This document shows, piece after piece, positions 7,502 through 11,176 of a DNA stretch of 11,176 nt. The position numbers were made by a program, and so were the translations under genes. The first letter of the stretch is position 1. Every line of letters begins with the position of its first letter. Source of the stretch: Chromatiales bacterium (GTDB lineage: Bacteria > Pseudomonadota > Gammaproteobacteria > Thiohalomonadales > Thiohalomonadaceae); the NCBI GenBank assembly GCA_029864785.1, contig JAOTST010000014.1, positions 1 to 11,176 on the forward strand, in the 5' to 3' direction. Below the pieces are notes generated by a model. The model had not been told where the DNA came from, did not search any database, and saw nothing but the letters and a program-made list of their open reading frames with translations.

Positions 7502-8050
7502 ATGAATAAAAACAACAATCTATGGCATGTGTTTATTGTGCTACTTACACTCTCTTTTGCGAGCAGTGTGGCGCAGGCTGAGCCTTCAAGGGATGAGTGC
7601 CTACAGCGCGCATCAACGGAGCTGTTTGGCGTTAAACTCCTGTGTGCTAGTCGTGCAGAGCTTAGGGCGGCGATGGGTAAAACCAAGGCGAGGGTGGTTC
7701 GAGAGATCGACCGCACAGGGAGTGACGTCTATCAATCTGGAGACTATATTGTGGTGGTTCTTTTCTACCACAGTGATAAGTTTGTGGGGGCAAAGTACAC
7801 CTATAAAAAGAGCGAAAAACAGCCTAAATATATCAATTTGGTTAAAGTGCTTACAAGACGATATGGTGAGCCCAAATCGAGTCAAGGAGGGGTGGACGAT
7901 AAGAGCGTTTCACGCGAGTGGCATACCAAAGATGGAGCTTCCATTAAACTCTATCGTCAGAGCAACTCAGGTGTAATCAATCTGGCCTATTTTTTTAGTG
8001 ACCGCCGCAAGGTGATGGTGCAGGAGCAGAAGGCTGCGCAAAAGAGGTAG
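7502..8050 (+). CDS. Small exported protein of unknown function
   Basis: This 182-residue protein starts with a clear Sec signal peptide: MNKNNN, a hydrophobic core (HVFIVLLTLSFASS) and a probable cleavage after AQA at residue 25. The mature part of about 157 residues is basic, with two cysteines early (in DECLQRAS and LLCASR) that could form a disulfide, and alternates strand-like segments (DYIVVVLFYHSDKFVGAKYTY) with a KxYGEP turn; the end is Lys/Gln-rich (VQEQKAAQKR). I do not recognise the family. No lipobox or second membrane helix is present, so it should be a soluble periplasmic or secreted protein. It begins 83 bp after the ParA stop on the same strand and may belong to the ubiD-parA transcript. 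It converges with the DsbA-like gene 20 bp downstream. Confidence 0.75.
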   Translation: MNKNNNLWHVFIVLLTLSFASSVAQAEPSRDECLQRASTELFGVKLLCASRAELRAAMGKTKARVVREIDRTGSDVYQSGDYIVVVLFYHSDKFVGAKYTYKKSEKQPKYINLVKVLTRRYGEPKSSQGGVDDKSVSREWHTKDGASIKLYRQSNSGVINLAYFFSDRRKVMVQEQKAAQKR

Positions 8051-8070
8051 GTTCCCCTATATTTGAGCAG

Positions 8071-8700
8071 CTACTCTAGGCACATCTCAATGGTTGCGAT
8101 GACCTCGGATACATTCTGATAGTTGATGGCGATAGGCCAGCGGGTTTGCTCATTGATCTGTAGTACTAGTGAAGGGTAAGAGTCGGCTCCCATTGATCGG
8201 GCTTGAGCGATCTCCTGCTGTAACTGCTGCTCTGTTTTAGCCGATTCAAGTGAGCTCGAAAACTCTGGACCGTTTAGTCCTAGTGATTCAGCCAGAGTAG
8301 TTAACTGGTCGTTATTAGATGGATTTTTTGCCTGTTGGTAATAGCCATCCTGTATCGCGTAGGTCATCTTCAGGTCATATGCTTCGCCACCCAACTCACG
8401 TGCTGCGATGACCGCCCGGCAAGAGGGGTAGGTCGAGCGTCTGGGTTGATTGAGCAGCCAGAAATCAAAATTAAAGTGGATGCCAGGCACACTCTCTTCA
8501 ATACGTCGCCAGCTGCGCTGTACCATCTTTTGGGTCGCCTCATCCATGGGTGTATCGCTATCGGGGGCGAGTCCCCCCAAAAGGCGTACAAATTCCAGCT
8601 GACCGGCAAAGTGTTTGGTAATGACGTGCCAGTTTTCACGGAAGGCGTAGCACCAACTACACATCGGGTCGTGAACATAATAGAGGGTCGGTTGTGACAT
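8071..8700 (-). CDS. Cytoplasmic DsbA-family (FrnE-like) thioredoxin-fold protein
   Basis: This 209-residue protein has a thioredoxin-fold active site C14-S-W-C17 within YYVHDPMCSWCYAF right after the first strand, a long helical insertion (about 45-160), and a late SYPSLVL segment with P176 in the cis-proline position. This is the layout of the DsbA/FrnE family of thiol oxidoreductases. There is no signal peptide, so it is expected to act in the cytoplasm, unlike classical periplasmic DsbA; its substrate is unknown. The ATG at 8698-8700 lies 9 bp after the stop of the RNA methyltransferase on the same strand, with AAGG just upstream inside that gene, so the two are co-transcribed. Confidence is high for the fold and low for a specific role. 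Confidence 0.88.
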   Translation of the reverse strand: MSQPTLYYVHDPMCSWCYAFRENWHVITKHFAGQLEFVRLLGGLAPDSDTPMDEATQKMVQRSWRRIEESVPGIHFNFDFWLLNQPRRSTYPSCRAVIAARELGGEAYDLKMTYAIQDGYYQQAKNPSNNDQLTTLAESLGLNGPEFSSSLESAKTEQQLQQEIAQARSMGADSYPSLVLQINEQTRWPIAINYQNVSEVIATIEMCLE

Positions 8701-8709
8701 CGTTAATGG

Positions 8710-9261
8710 TTACCTTTTGTGGTGCTGACGTACATATTCAAACATCATAATCGAGGCAGCGATACTCACATTAAGGCTCTCGACGGAGCCAAACTGTGGA
8801 ATCGAAATGGATTGGATATCGGGATAATCACTCTGCTCAAAACTGATACCGAACTCCTCGTGACCAAGGATAAAGGCGCTCTTCTGTGGCAATGAGATAT
8901 TGAGTAGACTCTCATTACCATCGGGTTCCAGCGTAAAAAGCTGGTAACCCTTCTCGGTCAGCTCCTGATAGCAGCTATCAAATTCATCATGGAAGCGGGC
9001 AGGTACCTTTTTGAACGACCCCTTGGCGGCGGCAGGATCAAATGGACCGATGCCAACGAGATGAACCGAATGGGCACCCATCGCCTCGGCACTGCGGAAT
9101 ATTTTGGGAATATTGAAACCAGCCTTAAGGTGATCGAGCACGATGATAAAGTCGTGCGCTCCAGGCTCTGCCAGAATATTTCTCTGGCGCTGCTTTTTAT
9201 AGCGCAGCAACGCCTGTTTGCGTAGCTCTTGTTGATTTTTTCTTTCTTGTCGGCTGACCAA
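8710..9261 (-). CDS. TrmH/SpoU-family RNA 2'-O-methyltransferase
   Basis: A compact 183-residue protein with the three SPOUT knot motifs: motif 1 NIPKIFRSAEAMGA (N50, R56), motif 2 FILGHEEFGIS (residues 130-140) and motif 3 ISIPQFGSVESLNVSIAASI (152-171, N164). SpoU enzymes use S-adenosylmethionine to methylate a ribose 2'-OH in tRNA or rRNA; the exact target cannot be given. The short N-terminal part (about 30 residues) is very basic and Gln-rich, likely contacting RNA, and there is no separate L30e-like domain as in RlmB. Translation starts at TTG: the codon two before it is TAA, no ATG occurs until residue 61, and a GAGAG site (plus-strand 9269-9273, spacing 7) precedes it. It is the first gene of an operon with the DsbA-like gene. 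Confidence 0.9.
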   Translation of the reverse strand: MVSRQERKNQQELRKQALLRYKKQRQRNILAEPGAHDFIIVLDHLKAGFNIPKIFRSAEAMGAHSVHLVGIGPFDPAAAKGSFKKVPARFHDEFDSCYQELTEKGYQLFTLEPDGNESLLNISLPQKSAFILGHEEFGISFEQSDYPDIQSISIPQFGSVESLNVSIAASIMMFEYVRQHHKR

Positions 9262-9303
9262 GGTTTAACTCTCGATTTTTAATTTGATGAGGTTACATTC
9301 TCG

Positions 9304-9332
9304 AATATAGGCGGGCTATTGTGAAGCATAAA
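9304..9332 (-). promoter_or_regulatory. Candidate promoter of the RNA methyltransferase operon
   Basis: On the minus strand TTTATG (9327-9332) and TATATT (9304-9309) are separated by 17 bp. The -10 box matches the consensus at 5 of 6 positions and the -35 at 3. Transcription would start near 9297, about 36 nt before the TTG start. Confidence 0.4.
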
Positions 9333-9363
9333 CAGGTGTGGATTTGGGTTTGATGGTGCTATT

Positions 9364-9392
9364 TTGACCTAAATGGTCGGAAATAGGATAAT
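9364..9392 (+). promoter_or_regulatory. Strong sigma70-like promoter of the antitoxin-like gene
   Basis: TTGACC (9364-9369) and GATAAT (9387-9392) are separated by exactly 17 bp, each matching the consensus at 5 of 6 positions. This is the best promoter in the window. Its expected start, near 9399, leaves a leader of about 26 nt holding the AGGAG ribosome binding site. Confidence 0.7.
9366..9378. promoter_or_regulatory. Inverted repeat in the promoter spacer, candidate autoregulatory operator
   Basis: GACC (9366-9369) and GGTC (9375-9378) flank TAAAT, overlapping the -35 box and spacer of the antitoxin-like gene. The symmetry continues outward as ATTT / AAAT with a one-base offset. Antitoxins with a DNA-binding domain usually repress their own promoter from such a site. 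Confidence 0.45.
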
Positions 9393-9413
9393 TGATAGCA
9401 ATATTCATATTGC

Positions 9414-9418
9414 AGGAG
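9414..9418 (+). promoter_or_regulatory. Ribosome binding site fixing a GTG start
   Basis: AGGAG lies 6 bases before GTG at 9425. An upstream in-frame TTG at 9392 falls inside the -10 box and cannot be the start of a transcript made from this promoter. Confidence 0.75.
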
Positions 9419-9424
9419 CCCATT

Positions 9425-9814
9425 GTGGCAGTAGAACTTTCAGAGAGTGAACGCACTCAGCTCGGGCAGGTTGTCACTGATATTTTTAACAGCTGGGGTG
9501 TTAAAGATGAGTTGCAGATTGTATTGCTCGGATTGCCAGAAAAGACTAAGCCTCGACAACTGACCCGTTTTCGGCATGGCCAACAGCCCCTACCACAGGA
9601 GGACGAACTACTTGATCGTGCAAAACATATTCTCGGTATTCAGCAGTCGCTTGATATCATGTTTCCCCTCAATAAGAACATGCCCAATTTTTGGTTACAT
9701 AATCGTAACCGTTCTCTCAAAGGGATTCCGTTGACCATTATGTTGGAGACGGGATTGATAGGAATGGGGCGGGTTTGGCGAACACTGGATTGTACCCAGA
9801 ATTGGGAGGATTAG
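9425..9814 (+). CDS. Xre/MbcA/ParS-type antitoxin, apparently without a toxin
   Basis: From GTG 9425 the protein is 129 residues. The C-terminal part (about 62-122) matches the MbcA/ParS/Xre antitoxin toxin-binding domain (formerly DUF2384): a helix ending HILGIQQSLDIMF, then FWLHNRNRSLKGIPLTIMLE, the counterpart of the family's WL..pN..L.G..P...L pattern, and a last helix GMGRVWRTLD. The N-terminal half (about 10-57), with QLTRFRHGQQPLP at the end, matches the Xre-like DNA-binding part. In the known systems this protein neutralises a RES-domain NAD-degrading toxin encoded next to it and represses the operon. Here no RES gene is present on either side: downstream is a terminator within 95 bp and upstream is the divergent RNA methyltransferase operon. 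It may be a solitary regulator, or a remnant. The domain call is firm; the role is not. Confidence 0.82.
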   Translation: MAVELSESERTQLGQVVTDIFNSWGVKDELQIVLLGLPEKTKPRQLTRFRHGQQPLPQEDELLDRAKHILGIQQSLDIMFPLNKNMPNFWLHNRNRSLKGIPLTIMLETGLIGMGRVWRTLDCTQNWED

Positions 9815-9880
9815 CCTGAACAATTCACCGCAAATCTACATTGCAGCTGAGTATCGATTTAAAGAGCTTTAATCCGCCAT

Positions 9881-9907
9881 AAAAAAGCCCGCATAAGCGG
9901 GCTTTTT
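9881..9907. terminator. Bidirectional rho-independent terminator
   Basis: GCCCGC (9887-9892) and GCGGGC (9897-9902) form a perfect 6-bp GC stem around ATAA, extended by A residues (9882-9886) paired with T residues (9903-9907). It lies between two converging genes and has a U run in both readings, so it should end both the antitoxin-like transcript and the SPOR-protein transcript. Confidence 0.92.
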
Positions 9908-9911
9908 CGTT

Positions 9912-11176
9912 CTATTCCGGGGTGACCCAGGTTTCGTCGATGCCCTTAATTTTGGGCATCTCTTTGGCATAAGTCTTGGCCGCTTCGTAGCTATTAAAAC
10001 CGGCTATGCGGACTCGGAACCAGCTTTTTCCATTTTTTGCGGTAAAGCGATTTCGTGTTGCGTTAAGACCGCTTTTTTGTAAGCGTTTAATCGCATCATT
10101 TGCGCTCTTACGGTTGGCAAATGAGAGTAAGTTAAGAGCCCACAGTTTGCCTGCTTTTGTATTGGCATGAGTTTTAGTTGCTGGAACAACCAGAGGCGTT
10201 GAGGTGGTGTGGCTAGAAACGGCAGAGGCTCTTTTCTCCAGCTCACTTTTCAAGCTGGAGATCTGTGTGTTCATCTCTTTTTTAAGCTCAGCCAGGTTCT
10301 GTTCCAATTGCTGAATGCGCTTCTCATATTTGGAGATCATCTCCTCATTGCTGGAGTTGATATGGCTTAGAGGGCCATCCATCATCGTTGATAGCTCATT
10401 GATACGTTGATCTAGATCGCGGATATAGCTGCTATTTTGATCGACTTGTGGATTGTAGGTTGAATCAGTGGACGCCGAGGCACCTTGAGTCTGCAATTTA
10501 GCAATCTGTTTTTTGTTTATATCGGCGGCCTGTTGAGCTTGAAGTACCAGCCATGTGGCTCCACCAGCAACACCCAACGCGATAATTAGCAGGAGATAGA
10601 CCAGCACGCCGGCTGATCCTGAAGCAGGTTTTTCAGCCTTTGCCTTCTTTTTGGTAGGCTTTTTAGGTTCTTCAGCGGATTTGGGTTCGCTACTTGCCGA
10701 GATGGGGGCCGGTGTGGGTTCAGTCTCAGCCTCTAAATCAGCTACAGGGGGTGGCTCATCTGAATCGGAGATAAGTTCGTCAAAAGAGGCGCTCTCTTCA
10801 GCAGGTTCACTAATTAGCTCATCAAATGTGCTCATCTCTTCAACGGGCTCACTGATCGGCTCATCATCAATATCGACATCAGCGGAGAGGTCGAGTTCAT
10901 CCGCGCCAATATCGAGCTCACGTTCGGCGGCAGGTTCGGTTTCAGCAACCATTTCGTCAAGCAAGTTGTCGAGATCATCCCCATCCCCTGCAATCTCATC
11001 GACGTGCTCTTCGAGGCCATCGAGAAGTGAGTCGAGATCACCATCATCATTGCTTTCTGTGCTTTCTGTGCTTTCTGTGCTTTCTGTGCTTTCTGTCTCG
11101 GCGGCTACTGCATCTTCCTCAGTAGCTTCGCTGAGCGCATCGAGTAGGGAGTCGATATCATCATCGTCATCTTCAT
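9912..11176 (-). CDS. SPOR-domain envelope protein with acidic cytoplasmic region (5' partial)
   Basis: The frame is open from the stop at 9912 to the right edge, giving at least 420 residues; the true start lies beyond the window, and the in-frame TTG at 10962-10964 is not a convincing start. In order, the protein has a very acidic, repeat-rich N-terminal region (plus-strand about 10690-11174), a basic Lys-rich stretch (KKPTKKKAKAEKPA), one membrane helix (about 10539-10613: VLVYLLLIIALGVAGGATWL), a coiled coil (about 10230-10425) and a C-terminal SPOR domain (9915 to about 10150: KLWALNLLSFANRKSANDAI ... WFRVRIAGFNSYEAAKTYAK). The order implies a cytoplasmic N-terminus and a periplasmic SPOR domain, which in characterised proteins binds glycan strands lacking stem peptides at the division septum. 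It resembles DamX/FtsN-type division proteins in layout, without evidence for either identity. Confidence 0.88.
   Translation of the reverse strand, partial: EDDDDDIDSLLDALSEATEEDAVAAETESTESTESTESTESNDDGDLDSLLDGLEEHVDEIAGDGDDLDNLLDEMVAETEPAAERELDIGADELDLSADVDIDDEPISEPVEEMSTFDELISEPAEESASFDELISDSDEPPPVADLEAETEPTPAPISASSEPKSAEEPKKPTKKKAKAEKPASGSAGVLVYLLLIIALGVAGGATWLVLQAQQAADINKKQIAKLQTQGASASTDSTYNPQVDQNSSYIRDLDQRINELSTMMDGPLSHINSSNEEMISKYEKRIQQLEQNLAELKKEMNTQISSLKSELEKRASAVSSHTTSTPLVVPATKTHANTKAGKLWALNLLSFANRKSANDAIKRLQKSGLNATRNRFTAKNGKSWFRVRIAGFNSYEAAKTYAKEMPKIKGIDETWVTPE
10755..10832 (-). repeat. Two copies of a SFDELIS-type peptide repeat
   Basis: STFDELISEPAEE is followed directly by SASFDELISDSDEP. 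The FDELIS core is identical in both copies. It forms the second repeat family in the acidic cytoplasmic part and could be a pair of short linear binding motifs. Confidence 0.65.
10950..11171 (-). repeat. Three degenerate acidic peptide repeats in the SPOR protein
   Basis: The N-terminal region holds three related copies of an acidic helix-like motif: DDDDDIDSLLDALSE (11127-11171), DDGDLDSLLDGLEE (11007-11048) and GDGDDLDNLLDEM (10950-10988). The shared pattern is D-x-D-[SN]-L-L-D-x-[LM]. The nucleotide copies have drifted, so these are older than the 9-bp repeat. Confidence 0.7.
11052..11096 (-). repeat. Five perfect 9-bp tandem repeats in the SPOR-protein gene
   Basis: The unit GCTTTCTGT (plus strand) occurs five times without a single mismatch, coding for five Thr-Glu-Ser triplets on the minus strand. 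Gain or loss of a unit keeps the reading frame. Perfect identity of adjacent copies suggests recent expansion by strand slippage. Confidence 0.95.

Noticed and set aside
9815..9872. Short open reading after the antitoxin-like gene (peptide NNSPQIYIAAEYRFKEL) as a possible toxin remnant
   Set aside because: It has no start codon of its own, is only about 20 residues long and does not resemble the beginning of a RES domain.
1..11176. Mobile element, prophage, defence island or CRISPR signature
   Set aside because: No transposase, integrase, recombinase, terminal inverted repeats, attachment-site duplication or spaced direct repeats were found; the only accessory-type gene is the antitoxin-like one.

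Overview
The window looks like a moderate-GC gammaproteobacterial chromosome segment. The evidence is the ubiquinone-pathway decarboxylase UbiD, a SPOR-domain envelope protein with a single membrane anchor, a small lipobox-containing transglycosylase-like lipoprotein, a Cache-type chemoreceptor, and sigma70-like promoters and rho-independent terminators of ordinary proteobacterial form. I cannot place the genus from this sequence. No rRNA, tRNA, CRISPR array, insertion sequence, integrase or phage gene is visible, and most of the region reads as core or soft-core chromosome.

Layout from left to right. (1) The tail of an unidentified gene (2-154) runs into a terminator and converges with a YkgJ/UPF0153-type cysteine-cluster protein (155-544, minus). 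(2) After about 310 bp with no gene, a membrane-targeted CxxCH cytochrome (899-1366, minus) is divergent from a TetR-family regulator (1491-2111, plus); the spacer between them holds overlapping promoter-like elements and an imperfect inverted repeat. (3) A lytic-transglycosylase-like lipoprotein (2166-2780) is followed by a large chemoreceptor (2901-5225), whose upstream region holds a near-perfect palindrome. (4) ubiD (5261-6748) is followed after one base by an orphan ParA-type ATPase (6750-7418), then by a small exported protein of unknown function (7502-8050). (5) On the minus strand, a TrmH/SpoU RNA methyltransferase (8710-9261, TTG start) and a cytoplasmic DsbA/FrnE-like thioredoxin-fold protein (8071-8700) form a two-gene operon. 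(6) A stand-alone Xre/MbcA/ParS-type antitoxin (9425-9814) has its own strong promoter and an inverted repeat in that promoter, and ends at a bidirectional terminator. (7) A SPOR-domain protein (minus, 5' end outside the window) carries a very acidic, repeat-rich cytoplasmic part with five perfect copies of a 9-bp tandem repeat.

Functionally this is a mixture: respiration and quinone synthesis (cytochrome, UbiD), envelope and peptidoglycan (transglycosylase-like lipoprotein, SPOR protein), signalling and positioning (chemoreceptor, ParA), RNA modification and thiol chemistry. I do not see a clearly new multi-gene defence or metabolic system. The points most worth a second look are the antitoxin without a toxin, the orphan ParA coupled to ubiD downstream of a chemoreceptor, the palindrome upstream of the chemoreceptor, the tandem repeat around the ubiD start codon, and the 9-bp repeat in the SPOR protein.
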